Source: Paramyrothecium sp. XJ0827 (lineage: Eukaryota; Ascomycota; Sordariomycetes; Hypocreales; Stachybotryaceae). Taken from it: a stretch of DNA of 64,000 nucleotides. Below are positions 41,161 to 51,926 of the stretch, piece by piece. The notes below the pieces were generated by a model. The model did not search any database. It had not been told where the DNA came from and saw nothing but the letters and a program-made list of their open reading frames with translations. How positions within the stretch are numbered: the stretch's first letter is position 1; each line of letters opens with the position of its first letter. The translations under genes and the position numbers were made by a program. The stretch spans positions 1,984,001-2,048,000 of the forward strand of contig JAJFPB010000011.1 in the NCBI GenBank assembly GCA_020881915.1. Reading direction: 5' to 3'.

Positions 41161-42503
41161 AGCGGACCACAGTACATCCTGGGCCTCGGATTGTGTGAGG
41201 CCTGCGACGTGCTCATTGTCGTCCTTGTACGACCACGCCGGCTCGAACTGTTGGCCACTGCCAGCTCTGCTTATCCTCGATAGCGCAGCACGGTCCTACT
41301 CGTGGCTATCGCCGTACAGATAACTCAGCGGCTTCAGCGGCTAGTAGGATACGTATCACCTAGCCAGGATGCCGCTTGGCGTGTCGAAGAGGAAACTCAG
41401 CTCTGTCATCTGACAGATGTCGGACAGGATGTAGTCGCCGCTGATTGGGCGCTGGCAGAGGACCCAGCCCTCGCTTGGGTGGGCGCGGTTCTTGAACGGT
41501 ATCCCAAATCCGACGCCTGGCCGGTGAGTTGGCCCTTGAGTGATGTCTCCAGCAGGCTCAGCTTGGCGCGCGGACCACCTGCCTATGATGGTGTTGTCCG
41601 GTGGGATAAGGGCGGCATCTTCGCTAACCGGCCTGGGCAGATCTTGTTTCCCCATATTGTCAGCGGTTGCATGGTGGGCACGTTGGCGGTAGGGACCATC
41701 TTGAGGCTTTGTGCGGAGCTGTGCTGAGACGGAGAGCGCGGGGTCCGGCAACAAGCTCGAGGCTAACTGTGGGTGGGCTATTGCGTTGCGCTGGTTGCAG
41801 AGCTTACCTTGCAGAAGGCTGGACGGAAGTGTTCGAGCGCTGGCGAGGCTGCAGCTCAAGAGCGGGAGACTAATCGTGCGAGAGCCGAGATTCAACGTAG
41901 GTGGCGGGCGACGGCGGGGAAGGGTATAAGCTGTCTTCGTGGAAGAACGGGTCACGTTGAGAGGAGAGTAAGTAAGCTGCCTTTGGCAAGGCTTTCTTCG
42001 TGGAAGTAAAGCTCGAGAGGTAAGGAGGTGTGCTCTTTTAGGTGCGGCTGCTGGAGGGGGTAAAAAAAGGCGCAGCGTGAAGGTCTGTGGAGGAGAGGTA
42101 CGGGAGGAGGGAAGGCATATCTGTTGTATGCTACATGTACTGACGGCGGGTTCGCTGGAGATGTGTCTCTTCAATCTACTTCCTCTCAGCCTTGGCGGTG
42201 GTGCCGTTCAACGGAAGTGTGTGGTTTGCTTTCTCGGTTTTGGTAAAAGCTCGTATAATCGAGGGCATCGGCGGGGCTTCGGCTTCAACGGAGGTCTTGA
42301 GGCGCAGCTTCGCGTTTCCACTATAGTATTGCGTAATGCGTAAGCTCTTCGGCGGCGAGGTAATGTTCTTCTAGTCAAGGCGCCGGAGCGCCTGCAGCGT
42401 TCGCGGTACGAGAAGGCTCACATTTGAAGGTGCTGGTTGATCTGAAAATTGGACCAGTTATGTCCTTACCTGCCCAACTTAACCTTCTCATCCAACTTCC
42501 CCT
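41161..42503. other. GC-rich flank of helicase relic, no gene called
   Basis: Long frames exist on both strands (for example 41356..42174 minus) but have biased, low-information composition. Part may be further 5' relic of the helicase (WGNKICPGRLAKMPPLSHRT in another minus frame). I cannot support a gene. Confidence 0.3.
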
Positions 42504-43115
42504 CTACCAATCCAAAGAGCCCTCATATCTATCAACTGTACTTGTCATATCTACCTCACCAACCGCTGCCTCCACCTCAAACTTGAATCTGAGTACTTGC
42601 CCCTTCCACTCCCTCGCGATCGTTTCCCGGAGCAGCCGCTCGTAAAACTTCTTCACTTCCTCAAACTCATCCTCCCTTCCCTTCCTGACTTCTTGAACCA
42701 CCTTCAACCCAGGTCCCCAGAGCCAGAATCGCCAGCCATCGCTGCTCGCCGGAACACGTAATTTCGTCTCACGTTCTACCTCCAACATTGACTTGGTTTG
42801 CAACCCATTCAAGGGCCTCCACCCCGCTGCTGCGTAAACCGGATATCTAGAATGTATTACCTCGTAGCGAATCATGATTTCAGGTTGTGCGAGAGCAGAC
42901 CCGTCGTTCACCTGCTCCGTACTACTTCTTTTAGCACGCAAGAGACTGCTTTTAAATTCTTGTATGAGCTGTTGACTGGGATCTAACATGTCCGCTTGAC
43001 TACTCGGCGTTTCAAGGTATGATTCAGCCGTGCCTAATTCGCCACATAGCGATTCCTTTCTTGTTCCCATGCGGCGAACTTGTCTCTTTCGAAGGACACC
43101 GACTACTTTATACAT
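42504..43115 (-). CDS. Hypothetical protein (duplicated, copy A)
   Basis: A single-exon 203-aa frame starts at ATG 43115. The N-terminal half is polar (RRMGTRKESLCGELGT, then MLDPSQQLIQEFKSSLLRAKRSS). The C-terminal half is charged and helical (EEVKKFYERLLRETIAREWKGQVLRFKFEVE). There is no signal peptide or recognised domain. The N-terminal 60 residues match the truncated copy B at 48301..48588. It is divergent from the GH16 gene at 43521. Confidence 0.6.
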   Translation of the reverse strand: MYKVVGVLRKRQVRRMGTRKESLCGELGTAESYLETPSSQADMLDPSQQLIQEFKSSLLRAKRSSTEQVNDGSALAQPEIMIRYEVIHSRYPVYAAAGWRPLNGLQTKSMLEVERETKLRVPASSDGWRFWLWGPGLKVVQEVRKGREDEFEEVKKFYERLLRETIAREWKGQVLRFKFEVEAAVGEVDMTSTVDRYEGSLDW

Positions 43116-43520
43116 AGATTGTAGGTTTTGAAGCTATTTTTGTTTGGTCTGGGTGGTCTTATGTGATCTATCTACTCATCGATTTACCTCGTCCACGCCA
43201 AGCCGTGGCTATGCCATCGCTCTACCGTGGTTGTGCTACCACTACACCACCATAACACATTCTTTAGGTAGCCCTCAACTCCCCGATATCTTACAATACT
43301 CTAGCGTTCCTCACTATGGCAGAATATGACCACGCTATGAGAGACCACATCAATGACCGATCGCACGTCCTTCTCCGGATTTCTCTTATATCTTTCTTGA
43401 TTTCCCCCACCACCAAGCATTCCCTAATTATCGACCACCACTACAAATAGCACAGTCGGTACAGTCGGTACAGTCAGTACAGGCATTCCAAAGCCATCGA
43501 TAGCTCTCCCAACTCAACCT

Positions 43521-44498
43521 ATGTTTCTCAATCTTCTCTTCCTCATTTTCTTTCCCGCCTTCATCTTTGCATGGGACGCACCCCACTATTCAGGTTTCTC
43601 TCTCCACTGGCAACATACTTTCTCCGGCAAGCAAGGGGCACCTCCCAGTCCGAACGACTGGAATGTCGTCGATGCATATCTCCAATTCAATAACGAGCTT
43701 CAGCTCTATACAACCGCTTCCGAGAATATACAGCTGAGTGGTGGCGATACGTTGCAGATCGTCCCTCGCAGAGACCCTCTTGCCCCTGAAGGTTGGACTT
43801 CCGGCCGAGTCGAGAGTAAATAGTAGGCCGTCCAATGACGTCCAGCCCCATGAACCAGTGAAACCGGATCCTGTGTTGCCATCGCCGCTGACTCGCTTTG
43901 CGAAACCTAGTATTATGACTCCTCAACCCAAGAAAGTCACACGTGTCGAGTCTGCCATCCGTTTCGGAACGAACCCTGCGGCCAATAAGCAGGGTCTTTG
44001 GCCGGCCTTCTGGTTATTAGGAAATTCATACCGTCGTGAAAATATATCGTGGCCCTCCTGCGGTGAGATAGATATCATGGAGAATATCAATGGCGAGCCC
44101 TTCGGGTACGCATCCATTCATTCTACCCACAACTCCCTGACCGCTGCCACATTTATCCCTGAACAAGGTTGGCATACCTGGCGCGTCGAGATCGATCGCC
44201 GATCCGATGACATTCGACTGCAAACCATTACCTGGTACCTGGATGGCCAAGAGTTCCATCGTGTATCCGGAACCGACGTCCATCAAGCTGAGGATTGGTC
44301 GCGACTTGCTTACTCGCCTCTTTATATCATTCTCAACATGGCTGTTGGTGGGGATTGGGTACGTCCATCAGTCACCCTCAAACGCACCACTCGTTGCCGC
44401 TGATACTATGTACATAGCCCGGCAGCCCCAATAAGAATACGCTGGATGGATATGGTTCTATGGTTGAGTACGGATACGTCGCCCACTACACGACGTAG
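43521..44498 (+). CDS. Secreted GH16 beta-glucanase, intact copy A
   Basis: GH16 enzymes cleave or rearrange beta-1,3(4)-glucans, outside the cell. The exons are 43521..43822, 43911..44358 and 44418..44498, giving 276 aa. Intron 1 (88 bp) has a GTAGGC donor, GCTGACTC branch and CCTAG acceptor. Intron 2 (59 bp) has GTACGT, GCTGATAC and CATAG. An N-terminal signal peptide (MFLNLLFLIFFPAFIFA) precedes WDAPHYSG. The catalytic motif GEIDIMENING gives Glu153 (nucleophile), Asp155 and Glu158 (acid/base). Other family landmarks are WPAFWLLG, WHTWRVEIDR, TWYLDGQEFHR, LNMAVGGDW and DGYGSMVEYGYVAHYTT at the C-terminus. Length is typical for a single-domain enzyme of this type. Copy B is broken. Confidence 0.9.
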
Positions 44499-44970
44499 CT
44501 TAACCCACAAAGGCACGTAATGTAAGTCAAATCCATGGGTGTATTGCCCGATCAGCTCGAAACAAGCTCGTAGAATATGAAGGTGTTTGGGAATCAATGC
44601 TCCGAAAGCTAGTGCACTTGACCCGCCACCCTGTTTACTATACACTCGACTCAACTAAGCAGCCAAGCTCGGTGGCCTGGGTGAGCCAAAAAATCGATCA
44701 CCTAATAAGCATGTGGAAGAAATGTTTGACCTGATTTGTTTTTATTTTTATTTTTATTGCATTCTGTTCTTTTGACGAGGAATGCGTCACTCACTGTTTA
44801 TTTCTAGGAAGCATTTTTTATATATGCAGGATTTGTCCCCTTCGGCGCTATTTTCGATAAATATCTTCTCCCTGGCCTTCTTCATAATCTTCTTATGCTC
44901 ATACTGGAATCACCAGGAGTGCTGTATATTATGCCCGACGTGAACGTAATGTAAGTCCAAGGTCGCAGCC

Positions 44971-45387
44971 ATGACTCATGCAAACGAAAGTCGACCGGTC
45001 AACGCAGAGCGCCAAAACCTCCAAAGCGCATGCAGTGAAGCCATTGAAGACGCCAGGCAAGAAGTTCGTAATACTCACTGCTATAGAGAGTGCCTCAGAT
45101 TGAAAATATTTATTCTGGTCTTCAAGCATGTCTCTAGGATACAGGATGTCGATATGGATGAGCTGCTGGGCAAACCTACAAACTTAGTAATGGATCGGAT
45201 AGGAACGTGGGTTCGTACGCATTTGTCGGGAGGAAAGGTCACCCCGCGCGCCTTGCAGGAAGTCAAAGATGACGAGGGATGCTCGTTATTTGAGGACGGT
45301 TTAGATGATATCTATGCGGTGGTGTTTAATCATCTTTTTGCTTTGGTTAAATTGCTAAATTCTGTAACAAATAGAAATACTCCATGA
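44971..45387 (+). CDS. Hypothetical 138-aa protein (copy A)
   Basis: A single exon from ATG 44971. The helical pattern is RLKIFILVFKHVSRIQDVDM, VMDRIGTWVRTHLSGGKVTP, and FEDGLDDIYAVVFNHLFALV. There is no signal peptide or recognised domain. A clear homologue at about 51453-51850 carries a nonsense codon. Conservation between the duplicates suggests it was a real gene before duplication. Confidence 0.6.
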   Translation: MTHANESRPVNAERQNLQSACSEAIEDARQEVRNTHCYRECLRLKIFILVFKHVSRIQDVDMDELLGKPTNLVMDRIGTWVRTHLSGGKVTPRALQEVKDDEGCSLFEDGLDDIYAVVFNHLFALVKLLNSVTNRNTP

Positions 45388-45529
45388 TACAAGGGCCCCA
45401 GGAAGAGTCACGGATAAGAGGCTTGTACGTAAAGTAGACTTGCTCATTTTGTTATTTTAGGGGCCAACAAAGCCTTTCGAGCCAGAACTGGGCTACGTCT
45501 ATTAATATATCGTGGTAGATAGAGAACAA

Positions 45530-46087
45530 CTAATTCCGCGCTGGCGACCAATCTACGGCATAGTCAAATCTAAAATACTTGTCCCATCTTCTTCCACAAT
45601 CCTTGAACTCTTCAGCCGTGAGGGATTCGCAGATAGCTAAATCTAAAATTTTCTCGTCGGGTATGTCCTTGAACTTCCACCACGGTCTCCACGCCAGGGA
45701 GTATTGGTATATTTCTCCAAATTCTCCCTCATAGCATGCAGCTATGGGATCCATGTCTTTTGAGAATGATTCGGATACATGTTTTCTGCAGAATAGTGGC
45801 GCTTGATATGTGTGATAATCGCTCGTCGAAGATTGATGTCTCTTGGATCCCGAGCATTTGTGCAGGAAACCATAATTAGGGGACGCCGGATTCGTTGGAC
45901 AAATTGGCAGTTTAGGAGGAGAGGTAAATGCAGAGGCAGGATCTCGTGTTGTGAAAGCTTGTTGATTTTGTTCAAGACTACTCGACGTAGAAGTGTTGAT
46001 TGGTCTAGATGAACACGAGAGAGGAACGAAGTAAGCAATCGAAAGTCCGCAGAGGGAAAGCAAGATTACGTATCGTAGGCGTATCAT
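45530..46087 (-). CDS. Small secreted cysteine-containing protein (copy A), effector-like
   Basis: The protein is 185 aa and starts at ATG 46087. The signal peptide MIRLRYVILLSLCGLSIA is followed by a Ser/Thr-rich segment, then a conserved domain: PICPTNPASP, KCSGSKRHQ, YQAPLFCRKHVSE, MDPIAACYEGEFGEIYQYSL, AWRPWWKFKDIPDEKILDL and CGRRWDKYFRFDYAVDW. Cysteine positions are shared with the paralogue at 51927..52502. Size, secretion and cysteines fit a candidate effector or extracellular protein. No known family is recognised. Convergent with the 138-aa gene. Confidence 0.75.
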   Translation of the reverse strand: MIRLRYVILLSLCGLSIAYFVPLSCSSRPINTSTSSSLEQNQQAFTTRDPASAFTSPPKLPICPTNPASPNYGFLHKCSGSKRHQSSTSDYHTYQAPLFCRKHVSESFSKDMDPIAACYEGEFGEIYQYSLAWRPWWKFKDIPDEKILDLAICESLTAEEFKDCGRRWDKYFRFDYAVDWSPARN

Positions 46088-48300
46088 CTTAATGACTGAA
46101 CATGCATCGTGTGGAACATTCTTTCTCTTGTGGCCTTTATAGATAGGAATTTTCAGGTTTATAATCGACCATAAATGATGGTCATGGTTTTAACAACGTA
46201 CGAATATAGAGTTTTAGATTCGATTCGCATCAAATGTAATCGAGCCTCGCATTTCGCTACCTAGACAAATATATTTTAGTTACATGGCGCAACAGTCCCC
46301 AACGGACCCCAGTAGCGTGAGCTATCTAGTCTACTTGGCTGGGTGCTGTCCGTCTCGCCGGCTGTCTCGCATGTGGCCCGGGGTGTGGAGTCTCTCTCAC
46401 GGCAGACTTCTTCTCTTGTCTTTTGGCCACCCGCATCGGCTCCAGTAGCAGCATTACGAGACGACTTTGCTCTGGTCTGCACGGCAGGAACAACTTTCGA
46501 CGAGCCAGCCCGTGTTTAAGGTGCCGCCGGCCGGACCCCTCATTAAAGCTCTGCCCAGCCTCCAGCGGGCCCTAAGCGGGCGACGGCCCCGCCGGCAGCC
46601 TCTCCACCATTTTGGGTGACGTCGAGCGTCGAGCGCATGATGCTGTCCATCCTGATGTCGTGGAAGAGGTAGGCCATGGCCCCCGAATACGAGCATATGG
46701 CCTGTGACTTAGACCTAGGATTGGGTCTTGTTGGGAGACCAGCCGGAAAGGAGCCGTGACCTTCCCTGGAGGAAGCAAGGGTTGGGAAGCGGCGGGCTGT
46801 GAAAAGACGCTGACCGGTGATAGATGAGACATCGAAAAAGCCGCTTTGTTGAACGTGGATGGCGAGGAGGCCAGCCGGTCTGGCGTTCTTTTGACAATGT
46901 TTTCGCCGTCAAATGGAGGTCATACGTTTCGACTTTTCCAGGCTACTAAGAATGAACAGGCCAATCCAACGTTGCGCCAACGAGCTCGGCTCCAATTGTA
47001 GCCCTACGGGCGCACTGGCCGTGCCTCTTACTGGGTTTTACTATCGCTCGGGCCAGTGCAAAGCAGAGCTCCTGAGACACTATTAGATCAGACCAGGGGC
47101 CGGGCGATACCGCACGACCGCACATCCTCCGTCCTAGTCGCACGCGAGAAGCAAATGGTATTAGACGTCCAGGCGTTACCTTTCAATAGGCCATGCCGGT
47201 GGAGTCGAGAGTGCTACTACTCCATCGGGGATTCATCCTCTTGACTCTATTGCAGCCCACCACCCAGCTGACAAAGTTATTCCTAAAGAACAAGCAGCTT
47301 GGAGACAGAACAGCGCTTTACCCTAAAGCCTCGGCTAGGAGTTTCACCCTGGCTCTTTCAAAGCCATGAATCGGCTGATCCCCTCATTTCTTCGCAACCT
47401 TCTTCCTGCTGCCGTAATTTATCCTTGGACTACTGGACATCATGCTTGCGAAGGGGGCCTAGACATGCTCCAGGCCGTGCTCGACTGCGGCTGCGATGGC
47501 CAATGGCTAGAGTGGCGCTTTCAGCAACACATGGTCCGGCGACCGGCGTCAGCGAGCTTTTCTCGACTACCAACGCGGTAGCCCAAGCGGGAATTTATTC
47601 CTTCTCCCATCAATCACGCAATGGCCAGTCGCACTCTCACGGTGAAGCTGTATCCAAGGAGATTCTGAGAAAGCTATCTCCGTATATTCGGGAGCATGGA
47701 TTGCGCTAGATGCGACAACGTGCTGGGCCACTTCCTTCTACTTCCATCAATAGACAGCAGATTCGGCACCTCCGTGAGTAGAAATCAAAAGCTTGAATAC
47801 CAATTGGGCATCACGTCCATATCCATCACTCGTTGGACACCCAGTGTAGGTGCGTGGCTCGGCATGATCGTCAAATCCTTCCCTTCTGTCATGCCAAGCG
47901 GTACACATCCCGAGGACGTGATGCCGATGGTTCCTTCGGTATTAGTGGGGTCTCATTAATTCACCAGAGAATGGGTCTCCTACTCGTGTGGAGCTGATCC
48001 TCGCGGAGCGGCTCAAAATTGAGCCACGGTAGGATGGTGAGGTTGGCGAATATGGTCATGAAGAAGCAATCTGTTCGGACCCGATAGGAACAATAAAAGA
48101 GAGAGGAAAGTGGCACAACCTCAGGCCTTTTCAATAGGCACATTTCGTAATTTCGTAATCGTGAAATCCGTAGTTGATCACACAGCGTACGAGGCAATTA
48201 CCCTCCCGAAGTGAGGATAGTCTTCAAATTTACCCAGGGTCTTCTCATCCAGGATCTCCTGAAGTGAACCTGCGTCCGGTCCCATTGCAATCCATGACAG
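46088..48300. other. spacer between duplicated blocks, no gene seen
   Basis: Frames up to 136 aa (47299..47709) overlap others and carry no recognised motif. No transposon ends were found. Confidence 0.4.
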
Positions 48301-48588
48301 TCACAGTGCCATCCGAGGGGCCCTTATAAGCCGATTTTTTGAATGGCTTGGCTTGAGTTGTGTGAGTGGTGCCACGCTCTGCCTTTTCGTCTGATTTACA
48401 GTACCAGTGCTTCTTTTACCACGCGAGAGACTGCTTCTCAATTCTTCCATGAGCTGTTCACTAGGTTCCGTCATCTCTGCTTCACCACCCGGTCTTTCGG
48501 CCCGTGGTCCAACCGTAACCAATTCGCCATCTGACGGTTCCTTTCTCCTTCCCATCCTGCCGATTTGTTCTTCTCTTTCTGAGGCCAT
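48301..48588 (-). pseudogene. Truncated copy B of the 203-aa hypothetical gene
   Basis: The 95-aa frame from ATG 48588 matches the N-terminal 60 residues of the copy A protein (RMGRRKEPSDGELVTV; EMTEPSEQLMEELRSSLSRG) and then diverges. The C-terminal helical part is absent. Confidence 0.6.
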
Positions 48589-48818
48589 TAACTACTTTAT
48601 ACCTACCTTGCGGGTTTGAAGCTATTTTTCTATGGTTTAGCTGATCTATCGTATTTATTTAATCGTATTAATTTACCTAACCACTCTACCTCATCAATCC
48701 GCACCTTATCTGACTAACCCATGGCATGGCCCTGGCACAGCCATGACTGTACTGCACCGTCATGACACATTCTTCCTTGGCTCCCTAATAACTCACTATA
48801 ACGGAACGTCACCACTCC

Positions 48819-49885
48819 ATGAGACGCCACGACATTGCCCGATCGCAACTCCTTCTCTGCCTTATTTCTTTTTTCTTTCTTCTTTCCTCCACCTTCGTCC
48901 TTGCATGGGACGCACCCCACTACTCCGGTTACTGTCTCCACTGGCAGCATACCTTCTTCTCCGGCAACCAAGGGACTGTCCCCAATCCGAACGACTGGAC
49001 TGTCATCGATGCAGATCTCCAATTCAACAACAAGCCCCCACCTCTACACCACAAATTCCGACAACATACAGCTAAGCGGTGGCGATACCTTGCAGATCGT
49101 CCCTGGCAGAGACCATTCCGCCCCTCGAGGTTGGACTTCCGCCCGAATGGAGAGCAAATAGTAGGCTCCCTATTGACATACAACCCTGTGAAGCCCGTCA
49201 ACAAGAGTCCACGAACCCGCCAACCCACGAACCCGTCATCCCACGAGCCCTTTGTTGCCATCGCCTCTAATTCGTCTCGCTAGATCTAGTGTCCTAACTC
49301 CTCAACCAAACAAACTCACCCGCCTCGAGTCGGCCATCCGTTTTGGTTCAAACCCTGCCGCCAATAGGCAGCGCCTCTGGCCAGCCTTCTGGCTGTTGGG
49401 AGACTTGTCCCGTCGCGTAAATATACCCTGGCCCTCCTGCGGCGAGATAGACATCATGGAGAATATCAACGGCCAGCCCTTCGGATACGCTTCCATCCAT
49501 TCCACCCACAACTCCCTGACCGCTGCCACTCCTATTCCCGATCAGGGTTGGCATTCCTGGCGCGTCGAGTTCGATCGCCGACCAGGTGATATTCGACGCC
49601 AAACCATTGCCCGGTGCCTGGTACCTGGATGGCCAACAGTTCCATCGTCTGTTCGGAACTGACGTCCATCGACCCGAAGATTGGGCACGACTTGCTCATT
49701 CGCCTCTTTATATCATTCTCAACATGGCTGTCGGCGGGGATTGGGTACGTCCACCGCTGCACCTTCAAATGCACCACTCCTTGCCACTGACACTACATCC
49801 GTAGCCCGGCAACCCCAACGAGAGGACCTCGGATGGATATGAATCCATATTCGAGTGCGGATACGTCGCCCACTACGTAACGTAG
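48819..49885 (+). pseudogene. GH16 beta-glucanase, broken copy B
   Basis: The start is ATG 48819, with a signal peptide (LLLCLISFFFLLSSTFVLA) before WDAPHYSG. One inserted base near 49036 (in the CCCCCACCT run) moves the frame before NIQLSGGDTLQIVPGRD. Intron 1 has a GTAGGC donor and an ATCTAG acceptor that keeps phase. The catalytic motif GEIDIMENING is present. A 7-bp insertion near 49609 (CGGTGCC) breaks the frame before WYLDGQQFHRLFGTD. Intron 2 has GTACGT and CCGTAG. The last exon ends GYVAHYVT and TAG at 49883-49885. Two frameshifts with otherwise preserved sequence indicate recent inactivation relative to copy A. Confidence 0.85.
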
Positions 49886-50468
49886 CTCAAGACCACAAAG
49901 TCAGGTATCGCGGAATAATTCACAGTCATGGCCAATTGCCCGATCGGCCTCTAACGCTCGTAGAATGTCTTTGCAGCTAGTCTGACGAAAATGCCTGGCT
50001 TCGTGCCAGAGACTCCACCCCATTTGTCCCTCTATCCCATGCGTTTGTGGTGCAAGATGCCCTTCGCAAAGAAGTAACAATAGCTTTCCATTTTCGCCCG
50101 CCAAATAACACCATCCAAGAACAACTTGACCCTTCCCACACTTAACCCGCCACCCTATACACACTCGAGTCGACTACACAGCAGCCGAGCTTGGTGCATC
50201 GGTAACCGCTCGCCTGATTAACTGATCAGAGGATGTTTCTGCTACCTTTGATTTATTTCCTATTTATTTTCTACAGCATATTTATGAAAATAGATCCATT
50301 CTCTTTGATTTGGGTCGGTAGGAGCAGTACGATTTAGGTATTCAACCATCTTTTTTTTTCTTTCCCTCCCATTTCACAAGGACTTAGGTGCATTCCAACC
50401 GTCGGCTAAGGTTCTGTAATAACGTACTACCTCACCTGCCGAGCTTAATCCAGAACCAAGTCAGAGCT

Positions 50469-51164
50469 ATGGCCCTTGGGCAAAAGGCCAAGACGAATAA
50501 GGCTCAGGCTGGAAACAAGCGGGTGTCTGAGCCAAAGGCGGATTCTCAAGTACCTCGGATTCCAACCCCGGCCCAAACTATCGAGGCCAGAGAAAGCAAT
50601 AAGGGTAAAAACACCGGACGATCAGAGTCGGAGACAGACAAGCTATTGTATCAGATCGAAAAGAGTTTATCGAAGTTTGGTGATCTGAAAAACAATCGGA
50701 CGCTGATTGTGACAGGCTTTGATAAAGGAAAAAGTTCTGAAGCACTTATCTTCGAGTTTGAAAAGTAGGTTACAATACTTGCAGTATCGCATCGCATTGG
50801 CCTCTGCAACCGCCGACGTTGAGAGTTAATATGCTCAAGACCTGCTAACCAATAAAAACCAATTATGATACGGCGAATACGTTAAATTCGGGAAAAAAGA
50901 AGGTGGATTGTAAGGATCTCATCCGAAATGATAGGAAATGGATGCCTACTAATCTAATTGACTAGATTTGCAAGGATAGAATATCATGACGAAAGCGTTG
51001 CCGACCAAGCCTTCTATTGGATGCGGGGCAAGCTTATTGGTGGCCTCAGAGTTGTCGACATGAAGACGGTGGACGGCTTCTCCCCTAGAATTCCAGGTCC
51101 TGGAAAAAAGGGGCGATCGAGGCTCTGGAGACCTAATTCTAACGGTAGCATGATCAGCGTGTAA
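50469..51164 (+). CDS. RRM-like protein, with an altered acceptor in intron 1
   Basis: The proposed exons are 50469..50764, 50868..50909 and 50966..51164, giving 178 aa. A basic/polar N-terminus precedes an RNA-recognition-like fold: NRTLIVTGFDKGK (RNP2-like), a 42-nt middle exon (YGEYVKFGKKEGG) and FARIEYHDESVADQAFYWM (RNP1-like), then LIGGLRVVDMK. The same exon pattern occurs at 60493-61121. Intron 2 is normal (GTAAGG, CTAATC, CTAG). Intron 1 starts GTAGGT with a GCTAACC branch, but at the expected acceptor it reads TATG where the relative has ATAG. The gene may be recently inactivated. It is inserted in copy B only. Confidence 0.6.
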
Positions 51165-51419
51165 TGCGATTGAAGTGTCATGGCAAGCGTGCCAAGCACC
51201 CGCCTCCAGCGGGCAGGAGGATGACTTGGGAGCTGGAGTTCAGGTGATTAGACTATGGCAGAAGGCTCGCACTCAATCGGTATTTATGAAGGGATCGCTT
51301 AAATTACAACCCCTTTTATCTTTAGTTGACAACCCCAAATGTGGCAAAGGTGGCCAAGACAGCCGATGTGGGGTCCCTAGTAATTTTTAGCTGTAGGGAT
51401 CAGACGCGCCGCGCAGGAA

Positions 51420-51850
51420 CAGGTCACACGTAAATTGCTCAAACAACGGTATCCTGGAATGGCTGGGCAGAGACCGCATGCTCCAAAACCACTGAAGAGG
51501 CCAGAGAAGAAGTCCGTGGCACTCTTTGGCGTAGCGAGTACCTCAGATTAAACATTCTTATCCTGGTTCTCAAGCACGTGTCTGGAATAAAGGATGTTGA
51601 TATGGGTGCGCTACTAGACAATCCCACAGACTTAGTAATGGGCAGGATAGGAACGTGGGTTCACACAGATTTGTCGTAAGGAAAGGTCACCCCATGCGCC
51701 TTGCAAAAGGTGACAGATGACGAGGATTGCTCGTTGTTTGAGGACGGGTTTAGTGATATCTACGCGGTGGCGTTCAATCATCTTTTTGAGTTGATTAAAT
51801 CGTCCAGTCCGTCGAAAGATGGCAATACTTCAATATGGAAGGGCCACAGC
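51420..51850 (+). pseudogene. 138-aa hypothetical gene, broken copy B
   Basis: The homologous frame reads KTTEEAREEVRG, EYLRLNILILVLKHVSGIKD, VMGRIGTWVHTDLS, then TAA at about 51677, then GKVTPCALQKVTDDEDC and FEDGFSDIYAVAFNHLFELI. TAA replaces the glycine codon GGA of copy A. The start region is not conserved enough to place an ATG. Confidence 0.75.
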
Positions 51851-51926
51851 ACGAACTATGAATAGGAGGTTCACATGTAAAGTAAAATTGCACCTATGCT
51901 ATCGAGCTAAAGCTGGGATATGTCTA

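Larger units (their letters stand above)
42900..46087. repeat. Segmental duplication, copy A
   Basis: The order is hypothetical gene (-), GH16 gene (+), 138-aa gene (+), secreted Cys protein (-). The same order and orientation occur at 48301-52502. Intergenic pieces also match, for example ACCCGCCACCCT...CACTCGA...CAGCC near 44620 and 50145. Confidence 0.85.

Noticed and set aside
41356..42174. 272-codon minus-strand frame
   Set aside because: Composition is biased by the GC-rich tract, no domain is visible, and competing frames exist.
43190..43270. tRNA-like minus-strand sequence (GTAGTGGTAGCACAACC)
   Set aside because: It lacks a T-arm GGTTCGA-type B box and cannot be folded into a full cloverleaf by eye. 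The copy B equivalent has lost even the A-box-like part.
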